DNA of 15,302 nucleotides from Deltaproteobacteria bacterium CG07_land_8_20_14_0_80_60_11 (GTDB taxonomy: Bacteria > Desulfobacterota > Desulfobaccia > Desulfobaccales > 0-14-0-80-60-11): contig PEWM01000124.1 in NCBI GenBank assembly GCA_002779455.1, positions 9,951 through 25,252 of the forward strand. The letters are read 5' to 3'. Under the pieces are notes generated by a model, which did not search any database, was not told the origin of the DNA, and worked only from the letters and a program-made list of their open reading frames with translations. Both the position numbers and the translations under genes were made by a program. This document shows, piece after piece, positions 6,492-13,952 of the stretch (position 1 is its first letter; each line of letters begins with the position of its first letter).

Positions 6492-7686
6492 CATGATTCC
6501 TCCGTGACCAGGCTTCCAGGGCCAGGATACCCGGCAGCTTTTTGCCTTCCAACAGTTCAAGGAAGGCGCCGCCGCCGGTGGAGACATAGGAAAATTTCTG
6601 AAAATCCCCGGCCTTGTGCAGGGCGACGTCGGTGTCGCCGCCGCCCACGATGGTCAGGGCATAGGAATCCGCCACCTTCTGCACCATGGCCATGGTGCCC
6701 CGGCTGAAGGCGTCGTATTCGAAGGCCCCCATGGGCCCGTTCCACACAATGGTCTTGGCGTTTTGCAGGGCCTCGCCGAAGAGGGTCACCGTGGCCGGGC
6801 CGATGTCGGCGATGAGCCAGTCCTTGGGCACTTCCTGCACCGGGATGATCTTGGTTTCCGCCTGCTTGTCCAGCCGGTCGGCCACCACGCAGTCCACCGG
6901 CAGGTAGAATTTCACGTTCCGCTGCAAGGCCTCGGCCATGGTCTCCCTGGCGGCCGAAACCAGGCTGTCCTCCACCAGGGATTTACCCACTTCATAGCCC
7001 ATGGCCTTGAGAAAGGTGTTGGCCATGGCCCCGCCGATGATCATCTTGTCCACGTGCTGCAAGAGATTCTTCAGGGCCGTGAGCTTGCCGGAAATCTTGG
7101 CGCCGCCGATGAGGGCCGCCAGGGGCCGGGCCGGGTCTTCCATGGCCCGGTGAAAGTAATGCACCTCATCCCGCATCAGGAAACCGCCGACGCAGATGGG
7201 GGCGAAATGGGTGACCGCTTCCACCGAGGCATGGGCCCGGTGGGCCACTGCGAAGGCGTCGTCCACGTAAACGTCGATGCCTTTCATCAATTCCCGGGCA
7301 AAATCCTGGTCATTTTTCTCCTCTTCGGGGTGATAGCGCAGGTTTTCCAGGAGGAGCACGTCGCCGGGCTTCATTTCCGCCTTGGTCTGGTCCACTTCGG
7401 GGCCGATGGAATTCGGCGCCAGTTTGACATTCTTGTGCAGCCGGTACGCCAGCCGCCGGGCCACCGGCGCCAGGGAGAAGGCTTCCACCCGCTGGCCTTT
7501 GGGCCTTCCTAAATGAGAAGCCAGGATGACCTTGGCATCGGCTTCCAGGCAATAATTTATGGTGGGCAACACGGCCCGGATGCGGGTGTCGTCGGTAATG
7601 TTGCGGTTCTGGTCCAAGGGGACGTTGAAATCCACCCGGATGAACAGGGTCTTTCCCTTGATATCGATCGCATCAATATATTTCAC
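6484..7686 (-). CDS. pgk: Phosphoglycerate kinase
   Basis: 400 residues. It transfers phosphate between 1,3-bisphosphoglycerate and ADP, giving ATP in glycolysis and running in reverse for gluconeogenesis. Visible motifs: RVDFNVP (17-23, substrate binding), ILASHLGRPKG (about 54-64), LLENLRYHPEEEKND, the domain-linking region with VWNGPMGAFE, and GGGDTD (from 348) and STGGGA (from 369) of the nucleotide site. Start is GTG (7684-7686) with AGAGGAG 6 nt upstream. The last nine codons contain the tpiA Shine-Dalgarno. The gap stop codon is 23 nt upstream, consistent with one transcript. Confidence 0.97.
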   Translation of the reverse strand: MKYIDAIDIKGKTLFIRVDFNVPLDQNRNITDDTRIRAVLPTINYCLEADAKVILASHLGRPKGQRVEAFSLAPVARRLAYRLHKNVKLAPNSIGPEVDQTKAEMKPGDVLLLENLRYHPEEEKNDQDFARELMKGIDVYVDDAFAVAHRAHASVEAVTHFAPICVGGFLMRDEVHYFHRAMEDPARPLAALIGGAKISGKLTALKNLLQHVDKMIIGGAMANTFLKAMGYEVGKSLVEDSLVSAARETMAEALQRNVKFYLPVDCVVADRLDKQAETKIIPVQEVPKDWLIADIGPATVTLFGEALQNAKTIVWNGPMGAFEYDAFSRGTMAMVQKVADSYALTIVGGGDTDVALHKAGDFQKFSYVSTGGGAFLELLEGKKLPGILALEAWSRRNHDG

Positions 7687-7709
7687 AGGCAGCTCCTCTT
7701 GCGGGCAGA

Positions 7710-8717
7710 TTAACCCGCGTGGCGACCGACGTACGCCGCCAGGTCCAGCATCCGGTTGGAAAAACCCATCTCGTTATCATACCACGCCATCACCTTTACC
7801 AGGGTCCCGCCCATGACGTTAGTGAGCTCGGCATCCACCACGGCGGAGAAGCCTACGCCGTTGTAGTCCGTGGACACCAGGGGCTCGAAGGACACGGCCA
7901 GAACCCCCTTAAGGTGACCCTCCTGGGCCGCGACGAAGGCCTGGTTCACCTCCTCCCTGGAGGTGGCCCGGGTCACCGTGGCCACCAGGTCCACCAGGGA
8001 CACGTTGGGCGTGGGGACCCGGACGGAGAGACCGTCCAGACGGCCGGCCAGGGCCGGCAAAACTTCCGTGACCGCCCGGGCGGCGCCGGTGGAGGTGGGA
8101 ATCATGGACAGGCAGGCGGCCCGGGCCCGTCTGAAATCGCTGTGGGAGCCGTCCAGGAGGCGTTGATCCATGGTATAAGAATGACAGGTGGTCATCAGGC
8201 CGTATCCGACCCCGAAGGCGTCATGCAACACTTTGACCACCGGCGCCAGACAGTTGGTGGTGCAGGAGGCGTTGGAGATGATCCGGTGGCGGGCCGGATC
8301 GAAGTCTGTGTGGTTGACCCCATAGACCAAGGTGGCGTCGAGCTTTTTCCCGGGGGCCCCGAGGATGACTCTTTGCGCCCCGGCCCGGAGGTGCCCTTCA
8401 TTGGAAGCCCGGTCCCGAAAGGCGCCGGTGGATTCCAGCACGATATCCACCGCCAACTCATTCCAGGGGAGGCCTTCCGGGTCCATGACTCGGGTGACCC
8501 GCACTTCCCGGCCGTTAATGACGAGGTTTTCCCCATGGGCGGCCACGGCGCCCGGGAACCGGCCGTGGACCGAATCATATTTAAAGAGATGAATATCCCT
8601 GGCAATGTCGGCCCGGGAGTTGATGGCCACCAATTCCAGGTCCTTATCGGTGGCAGCCATGAGCCGGGTGAGACACCGGCCGATACGCCCAAAGCCATTG
8701 ATGGCTACTCTGATCAC
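7710..8717 (-). CDS. gap: Glyceraldehyde-3-phosphate dehydrogenase, type I, with NADP-type coenzyme residues
   Basis: 335 residues. It catalyses the phosphorylating oxidation of glyceraldehyde-3-phosphate or the reverse reduction. NGFGRIGR (7-14) is the dinucleotide site; SNASCTTNC gives catalytic Cys152 and TTCHSYT gives His179; the C-terminal YDNEMGFSNR is intact. The coenzyme loop reads VAINSRAD, with Ser34 at the position of the NAD-selecting Asp (Asp32 of Bacillus GAPDH) followed by Arg35. The second coenzyme site reads LLDGSHSD (187-194), with Gly-Ser where NAD enzymes have Leu-Pro. In this family such changes accompany NADP use, so an anabolic or dual-coenzyme enzyme is likely. Start is GTG (8715-8717) with a purine-rich AGGGGGAG just upstream. 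First gene of gap-pgk-tpiA. Confidence 0.96.
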   Translation of the reverse strand: MIRVAINGFGRIGRCLTRLMAATDKDLELVAINSRADIARDIHLFKYDSVHGRFPGAVAAHGENLVINGREVRVTRVMDPEGLPWNELAVDIVLESTGAFRDRASNEGHLRAGAQRVILGAPGKKLDATLVYGVNHTDFDPARHRIISNASCTTNCLAPVVKVLHDAFGVGYGLMTTCHSYTMDQRLLDGSHSDFRRARAACLSMIPTSTGAARAVTEVLPALAGRLDGLSVRVPTPNVSLVDLVATVTRATSREEVNQAFVAAQEGHLKGVLAVSFEPLVSTDYNGVGFSAVVDAELTNVMGGTLVKVMAWYDNEMGFSNRMLDLAAYVGRHAG

Positions 8718-8783
8718 CGCTCCCCCTCTAATTCCAAATACTCTGGCCGATAACGGGCCTGAACGCTTACCAATCTTGGCTTA

Positions 8784-8812
8784 ATGTTAATCAGAGTTGT
8801 ACTGGCCGTCAA
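8784..8812 (-). promoter_or_regulatory. Predicted promoter of gap-pgk-tpiA
   Basis: On the minus strand TTGACG (8807-8812) and TAACAT (8784-8789) are separated by exactly 17 nt. The start would be near 8777, leaving a leader of about 60 nt with a small GGCC...GGCC hairpin. Confidence 0.6.
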
Positions 8813-8909
8813 TGATTTTATCCTTCCGGCGGGATTTTCCGAAAAGAGCCTCAAGGGGGCGTTGTCCGGTGAGGCTGGCCGGCAGCTTTTTTATCGTGAA
8901 AGTCCAGGC

Positions 8910-8938
8910 GTAGGGGCGGGTTTTAAACCCGCCCCTAC
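8910..8938. repeat. 29-nt palindromic repeat, family A copy 2
   Basis: Same 14-bp arms as 1320-1348, with central T instead of C. It lies in the gap-mlaE intergenic region, more than 130 nt from either coding sequence. Confidence 0.93.
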
Positions 8939-9107
8939 AGGGGATTTCATTCTTGGGGGTGGCCAATTCTTCGGCCATGAGCGTTTAGTCTTGCCCGCAT
9001 CGCGTCCGGGTTCAAGCCCTCGCGCCGGGGTAGGTGTTGGTTTTCGCTCTTGCTTTTTCGCCGGTTTTCATTTAATTTACTAATTTAACTTTATATCGGG
9101 ATGCCAC

Positions 9108-9878
9108 ATGGCCAACCTCGTCCGTCAGTTGGGACAACGCTCGCTGAACATCGTGCAGGAAGCCGGGGGCCTGATGATTTTCCTCCTGGAGAGTCTGGGT
9201 CTGGCCTTCGTGCCGCCCTTCCGGCCTCGGCGGATCCTGCAGGAAATTTATCAGATCGGGGTCAAATCCACCCTGATCGTGATGCTCACCGGCGCCTTCA
9301 CGGGTATGGTCATGGCCTTGCAGGGCTACTACACCCTGAAGCAGTACGGGTCCGAAGGGGCCCTGGGTTCGGCGGTGGCCCTGAGCCTGATCCGTGAGAT
9401 GGGCCCGGTGCTCACCGGCATCATGGTCTCGGCCCGGGCCGGGTCTGCGGTCACCGCCGAAATCGGCATCATGCGGATCACTGAGCAGTTGGACGCCCTG
9501 GACACCATGGCCGTCAACCCCATCCAATATGTGGTGATGCCCAAACTGCTGGCCGGGGTCATCGCGGTGCCGTTGCTCACCGCGATCTTCGACGTGGTGG
9601 GCATCCTGGGCGGCTATCTCGTGGGCGTGGTCCTCCTGGGGGTCAGCTCCGGCTCCTATTTCTCCAGTATGGCCCAGAGCGTCGTGCCCCTGGATGTCAA
9701 CGGCGGCATCGTCAAATCCCTGGTGTTCGGCCTCACCATCATCCTGGTGGCCTGTTACAAGGGCTATCACACCGGAGCCGGGGCCGAGGGGGTGAGCAGG
9801 GCCACCAACCAGACCGTGGTCCTGTCGGCGGTGCTGGTTCTGGCGTGGGACTATGTACTCACGTCCTTCTTCATGTAA
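9108..9878 (+). CDS. mlaE: MlaE-family lipid ABC transporter permease
   Basis: 256 residues. It is the inner-membrane permease of the Mla system, which moves phospholipids between the inner and outer membranes to keep outer-membrane asymmetry. It has the family's N-terminal amphipathic segment, several hydrophobic spans (about 48-75, 88-108, 145-190, 200-220 and 233-253) and the conserved stretch SARAGSAVTAEIGIM-RITEQLDALDTM (about 108-135), which contacts the ATPase. Full length for MlaE. ATG start with a weak GGGA (9097-9100) 7 nt upstream. mlaF starts 3 nt after its stop. First gene of mlaEFDC. Confidence 0.93.
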   Translation: MANLVRQLGQRSLNIVQEAGGLMIFLLESLGLAFVPPFRPRRILQEIYQIGVKSTLIVMLTGAFTGMVMALQGYYTLKQYGSEGALGSAVALSLIREMGPVLTGIMVSARAGSAVTAEIGIMRITEQLDALDTMAVNPIQYVVMPKLLAGVIAVPLLTAIFDVVGILGGYLVGVVLLGVSSGSYFSSMAQSVVPLDVNGGIVKSLVFGLTIILVACYKGYHTGAGAEGVSRATNQTVVLSAVLVLAWDYVLTSFFM

Positions 9879-9881
9879 ACC

Positions 9882-10625
<744 letters not shown>

Positions 10626-10633
10626 ACAATCTT

Positions 10634-11074
10634 ATGAGAAGAGCCAATCTGGAGATGACCGTGGGTTTCTTCGTCCTGATAGGCCTGGCTTGCCTGGCTT
10701 ATCTGGCCATTAACCTGGGCAAGATGGAGATTATCGGCGCCGGCTATCAGATCTTCGCCAACTTCGACAATGTCTCCGGACTCAAAACCGGGGCCGCCGT
10801 GGAAGTGGCCGGGGTGGAAGTGGGCCGGGTGGATTCCATCCAAATCACCCCCCTTTCCCAGGCCCGAATCAGTCTGAAGTTGGCGCCGGGGGTCAAGGTG
10901 CACGACGATGCCATCGCCTCCATCCGCACCAAGGGGATCATCGGAGATAAATTCGTCAAATTGTCGCCGGGGAGTTCTGAAAAGCTCATCCCGGCGGGTG
11001 GAAAACTCATCAATACCGAATCCGCCATCGACCTGGAAGAATTGCTCAGCAGCTATATCCACGGCAAGGTCTGA
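10634..11074 (+). CDS. mlaD: MlaD-family MCE-domain protein
   Basis: 146 residues. A short N-terminal tail, one membrane span (about 10-28) and a single MCE domain (about 37-115: ANFDNVSGLKTGAAVEVAGVEVGRVD..., then RTKGIIGDKFVKLSPG) match MlaD. MlaD forms a hexameric ring on the periplasmic face of MlaE and passes lipids to or from MlaC. The short C-terminal segment IDLEELLSSYIHGKV fits a helix. Length is at the short end of the family. ATG start; the nearest purine-rich stretch, GGAGG, is 13 nt upstream and overlaps the mlaF end, so coupling to mlaF is likely. A 106-nt gap separates it from mlaC. Confidence 0.93.
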   Translation: MRRANLEMTVGFFVLIGLACLAYLAINLGKMEIIGAGYQIFANFDNVSGLKTGAAVEVAGVEVGRVDSIQITPLSQARISLKLAPGVKVHDDAIASIRTKGIIGDKFVKLSPGSSEKLIPAGGKLINTESAIDLEELLSSYIHGKV

Positions 11075-11180
11075 GGCCTGGCCCTGAGCGGCGCATCACC
11101 GGGAGAGGCCAACCGCCCCTGAGGCGCGCCCGCCGGGTTGTGGCGTTTGACCTGCCGGTTTTGATCTTAAGGAGTTCGTC

Positions 11181-11786
11181 ATGAATGGTTTGCTTATCAG
11201 GACCGTAATTTTCGGGTGCACCTTGCACCTGCTGGTGGGGGTTGCCGGGGCCTGGGCGGGTCCTCCCACGGAAATTGCCCAGCAGGTCATCGAAAAGGCC
11301 CTGGATGCTCTCAAAGATCCCACTTCCCAGGGTGAGGCACGCCGCCAGAAGGTCAAGCGCATCGTGGACCCGTACTTCGATTACCAGGAAATGGCCAAGC
11401 GCTCCCTGGGACCCGCCTGGGGCAAACTCAGCGCCGGCCAGCGGCAGGAATTTGTGCAGCTGTTCGCCCAACTGCTGGAGGCCTCCTACTCCGATAAGAT
11501 CGAGAAGTACGCCCAGCGGGTGAAAATTAACTATACCGGCGAGATTCTGGAAGGCGAGTACGCCGAAGTGCGCACCGTGGTGGTGCGGGCCAATGACCGG
11601 ATTCCCTTGAATTACCGCCTCCTCCAGGAAGGCGGCGCCTGGAAGGTCTACGACGTGGTGATCGAGGGCGTCAGCCTGGTGAGCAACTACCGGTCCCAAT
11701 TCAGCCGGATTATCCATGAGTCGGGCTACGCCGAACTGGTAAAGCGCCTCAAGACCAAGGTGTCCGAATTAACGCGGGCCGGATGA
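11181..11786 (+). CDS. mlaC: MlaC-family periplasmic phospholipid-binding protein (Ttg2D type)
   Basis: 201 residues. It is the periplasmic carrier between the outer-membrane lipoprotein MlaA and the MlaFED complex. An N-terminal signal peptide is visible: Arg7, a hydrophobic core (about 8-23) and a cleavage site after AWA (24-26). The mature part follows the family: an N-terminal helix (EIAQQVIEKALDALKD), IVDPYFDYQEMAKRSLG, LFAQLLEASYSDKIEKY, and the core LNYRLLQEGGAWKVYDVVIE followed by GVSLVSNYRSQF. ATG start with a clear AAGGAG (11169-11174) 6 nt upstream. No mlaB (STAS protein) or mlaA is adjacent. Probably co-transcribed with mlaEFD. Confidence 0.92.
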   Translation: MNGLLIRTVIFGCTLHLLVGVAGAWAGPPTEIAQQVIEKALDALKDPTSQGEARRQKVKRIVDPYFDYQEMAKRSLGPAWGKLSAGQRQEFVQLFAQLLEASYSDKIEKYAQRVKINYTGEILEGEYAEVRTVVVRANDRIPLNYRLLQEGGAWKVYDVVIEGVSLVSNYRSQFSRIIHESGYAELVKRLKTKVSELTRAG

Positions 11787-11942
11787 GGGCCATCCTGGCC
11801 CAGAACGGCGGAGACGGGTTCCGGTCGTCATCCCGCCCGTTTCCCGCCGGTTCCGGACCGGGGGTTTGACCTGACTTCGCCCGGCGGGACCCGGCTACCA
11901 ATGGCCCGGACTCACCCCGGCCGGCCGTAAACCTTGACCCCC

Positions 11943-13157
11943 ATGAATCCCGCACCGGCCCCCACTCCCCGTTATGCCGTCCTGCTGTTGATCTGCTGCG
12001 CCGTGGTCCTCGGGTGCTACTTCGGCACCTACATGCGCTTTCCGGTGGTACCGCTCTACGCCCAATCCCTGGGCGCCGATACGGTTCTGGTGGGCCTGAT
12101 CAACGCCGCCTTCCTGCTGTCCGCCGGGGCCCTGTCCCTACCCCTGGGTCTGATCGTACACCGCCTGGGCATGAAGCTTCTGGCCGGGGTGGGACTGCTG
12201 ATCCTGGCCGCCTCTTCCTTTCTCCTGGCCGTCAGTTCAACGCCGCACCAGCTTATCTGGATCTACCTGTTTTCCGGGGCCGGGCTGGCCGCCTTCGGCC
12301 CCACCACGATGTCCTATGTGGCCGGCATCTCGCCGCCCACCCACCTCGGCCGTTCCTATGGCTGGTACACCACGGCGCTCTATGTCGGCATGAGCCTGGG
12401 CCCGGCAGCCGGGGGCTTCGTGGCCGAGGCCTGGGGCTTTTCCCCGGTGTTTATCCTGTCGGGGCTCAGTATCTTCTTGACCTTCTGGCTCATGTTCTTT
12501 TTCCTGCCCCGGGCCCGCGCTGTTATGCCGGTGAGCGCCCGCCAACCCGCCATGGGAGCCGCCTTAATCCGGGAAGTCAGCAAAAACCTGCCGTTGTTGG
12601 GCGCCTGGCTGGCCACCGCCGGGGGATGCTTCGGGTTGGGCGTCTTCATCACCTACCTGCCCTTGCATGCCCACGAGCAAGGGCTGACCTACGGGCAGAT
12701 CGGCCTGGTCTTTGCCGTCCAGGGCTTGATGAACGCCGTCTCCCGCCTCCCCTGCGGCCACCTGAGCGACCGGGTGAAACACCGCACCCTCCTGGTGGTC
12801 TGGGGGCTTCTCGGGGTGGCGGCCTCGTTGGCCGGCTATGGGCTCTCCCGGCGGCCGCTCCATTTCATCCTCTGCGCCGCGGCCATGGGAATCGGCATGG
12901 GCCTGACCTTCACGTCGGTGGCGGCCCTCTGCGTTGAAACCGTCCCTCCCGAACACCGGGGCATCGCCATGGGGGGCTATAACTCCGCCATCTACCTAAG
13001 CATGATGGTCAGCGCCGCCGGCCTGGGGCCCATCATCGGGGTCGTCGGCTTTCGAGACGGCTTTCTCCTGACCACGCTCATCACGGTCCTGATTACCGGG
13101 ATCGCCTTTCTCCTTATGAAGGGGTTTTCCCCGCCTCGCGCCCCGTCCGTCAGTTGA
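11943..13157 (+). CDS. Major facilitator superfamily transporter, substrate unknown
   Basis: 404 residues, about 12 hydrophobic spans in two halves. The first half runs from LLLICCAVVLGCYFGTY; the second begins near GAWLATAGGCFGLGVFITYL. The loop GHLSDRVKHR after the eighth span matches the MFS motif-A pattern (G-x-L-x-D-R-x-x-x-R), and the first-half equivalent is LPLGLIVHRLGMK. It is a proton-coupled or facilitated inner-membrane carrier, probably an exporter by general resemblance, but no substrate can be named. The start is ATG 11943: an in-frame TAA at 11928-11930 rules out longer versions, and a TTG at 11934 is the only alternative. No Shine-Dalgarno is visible at either. It lies 156 nt after mlaC on the same strand; a link to Mla is unproven. 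Confidence 0.88.
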   Translation: MNPAPAPTPRYAVLLLICCAVVLGCYFGTYMRFPVVPLYAQSLGADTVLVGLINAAFLLSAGALSLPLGLIVHRLGMKLLAGVGLLILAASSFLLAVSSTPHQLIWIYLFSGAGLAAFGPTTMSYVAGISPPTHLGRSYGWYTTALYVGMSLGPAAGGFVAEAWGFSPVFILSGLSIFLTFWLMFFFLPRARAVMPVSARQPAMGAALIREVSKNLPLLGAWLATAGGCFGLGVFITYLPLHAHEQGLTYGQIGLVFAVQGLMNAVSRLPCGHLSDRVKHRTLLVVWGLLGVAASLAGYGLSRRPLHFILCAAAMGIGMGLTFTSVAALCVETVPPEHRGIAMGGYNSAIYLSMMVSAAGLGPIIGVVGFRDGFLLTTLITVLITGIAFLLMKGFSPPRAPSVS

Positions 13158-13501
13158 AATCAACCGCGGCTCTGAAAAGTTCTTTACATTGGTAGCACAG
13201 GCTTTCCAGCCGGTGTCAAGGAAACAGGTTAGCCGTGCACAGCCTGGAAAGGCTGCGCCACCAGTCAATACCAGCTCTTCATGCTTTACGGGTGGGCCAA
13301 AGGCCCATGAGGAACTGCACCGGCTGGAAGCCTGTGCCACTTGTTTGATGGCGACTTGGCATGAGAAGGGGACAAGTTCTGGTCCCCTCCTTGCGCCTCA
13401 TACCGAGTTGCAATCAAAAAGTAATTATTGGTAGCCGCAGGCTTTAGCCTGCGCCTGCACAGGCTGGAAAGCCTGTGCTACCAATTGACTGCGAAGTGGT
13501 A
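13158..13501. other. Repeat-filled intergenic region, 3' of both flanking genes
   Basis: No gene is seen. Almost the whole stretch consists of short palindromic repeats: the 24-bp inverted repeats at 13188-13211 and 13462-13485, inner degenerate copies (13235-13262 and 13318-13341), and a hairpin GGGGAC (13368-13373) / GTCCCC (13382-13387). Open frames here read as peptides such as VAQAFQPV, characteristic of translated repeats, and are rejected. The element lies between the convergent MFS and thioesterase genes. Confidence 0.75.
13188..13485. repeat. 298-bp composite repeat with perfect 24-bp terminal inverted repeats (family C)
   Basis: The left end (13188-13211, beginning ATTGGTAGCACAGG) and right end (13462-13485, ending GCTACCAAT) are exactly complementary over 24 bp. 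No open frame in it looks like a transposase. The right end is itself a compact 57-nt palindromic unit (13428-13484) with TTGGTAGC/GCTACCAA outer arms, a GCAGGC/GCCTGC hairpin (13437-13452) and a CACAGGCT/AGCCTGTG hairpin (13458-13477). No clear target-site duplication was seen. It may be a MITE-like element or a cluster of REP units in opposite orientations. Confidence 0.8.
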
Positions 13502-13936
13502 TCACACCACGGCGAACTCCAGCGGCGTGTCCTTGCGGTAGGCCAGGGCCTGGCAGGAGGCGATGAGAGTTCCCTTCGGGTCGGTCACTTCGATGAAGTA
13601 GGTGGCGGTGCGGCGGCCGGCGTGGAGTTCCCGGGTTGAGGCGGTGAGGCGCTCCCCCATTTGGGGCGCGGCGTGGAAGGTGAGGTTCATGTTGAGGGCC
13701 ACCGCCACCGTGCCGTGGCCGTTCACCGCGGCCTGGAAGGCCTCGTCCACCAGGGCGAAGATGGCCGAGCCGTGCACCATCCCCAGGATGTTGGCCATCT
13801 CGGGCCGGCAAACCATGCTCACCTTCGCCCGGCCCGGCCCCACCTCTTCCAGCTCCAGGCGCCAGAACCGGCTGATCTCCTGGGCGGCGACCCGCTCCTT
13901 GAATGCCGCCAGGAAGGTTTCATCAACTTTGGTCAT
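13502..13936 (-). CDS. PaaI-type hotdog-fold thioesterase
   Basis: 144 residues. Hotdog thioesterases of this group hydrolyse acyl- or aryl-CoA. The core reads MANILGMVHGSAIFALVDEAFQAAVN: the HG at 55-56 and Asp64 correspond to the family's H-G-G and acidic catalytic positions, with Ser57 replacing the usual second Gly. The following strands (VAVALNMNLTFHAAPQMGERLTAST..., TATYFIEVTDPKGTLIASCQALAYRK) complete the fold. The chosen ATG (13934-13936) has GGGGGAAG about 4-6 nt upstream and fits the family length. The frame stays open to 14053, but that extension is only read-through of a simple repeat. The gene lies 16 nt after the acyltransferase on the same strand, so it is probably co-transcribed. 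Substrate unknown. Confidence 0.85.
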   Translation of the reverse strand: MTKVDETFLAAFKERVAAQEISRFWRLELEEVGPGRAKVSMVCRPEMANILGMVHGSAIFALVDEAFQAAVNGHGTVAVALNMNLTFHAAPQMGERLTASTRELHAGRRTATYFIEVTDPKGTLIASCQALAYRKDTPLEFAVV

Positions 13937-13952
13937 TTTCTTCCCCCGAGAG

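Larger units (their letters stand above)
8718..9107. other. Divergent intergenic region between gap and mlaE
   Basis: 390 bp without a convincing gene. It holds the gap operon promoter, the family A palindrome at 8910-8938, a short TGGCC/GGCCA hairpin (about 8961-8978), and an A+T-rich stretch (9065-9096) just before mlaE that probably contains the mla promoter. One weak candidate is TTGCTT (9050-9055) and TAATTT (9073-9078) at 17 nt. Open frames crossing the palindrome read as low-complexity peptides and are not genes. Confidence 0.7.

Noticed and set aside
6495..6587. N-terminal extension of tpiA to 6587
   Set aside because: It lies wholly within pgk and has no counterpart in triosephosphate isomerases. 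GNWKMHKT must be near the N-terminus.
9001..9040. GGGTTCAAGCCC resembling a tRNA T-arm
   Set aside because: The 5-bp T stem does not pair properly, and no acceptor stem, anticodon arm or CCA can be fitted around it.
8784..9083. Plus-strand open frame (about 99 aa) between gap and mlaE
   Set aside because: It crosses the family A palindrome and reads GAGFKPAPTG there, a typical translated-repeat peptide. No Shine-Dalgarno and no family resemblance.
13189..13434. Plus-strand open frame (about 81 aa) in the family C repeat
   Set aside because: It starts inside the inverted repeat and gives peptides such as VAQAFQPV and LEACAT that are repeat translations. The stretch is better explained as non-coding repeat.
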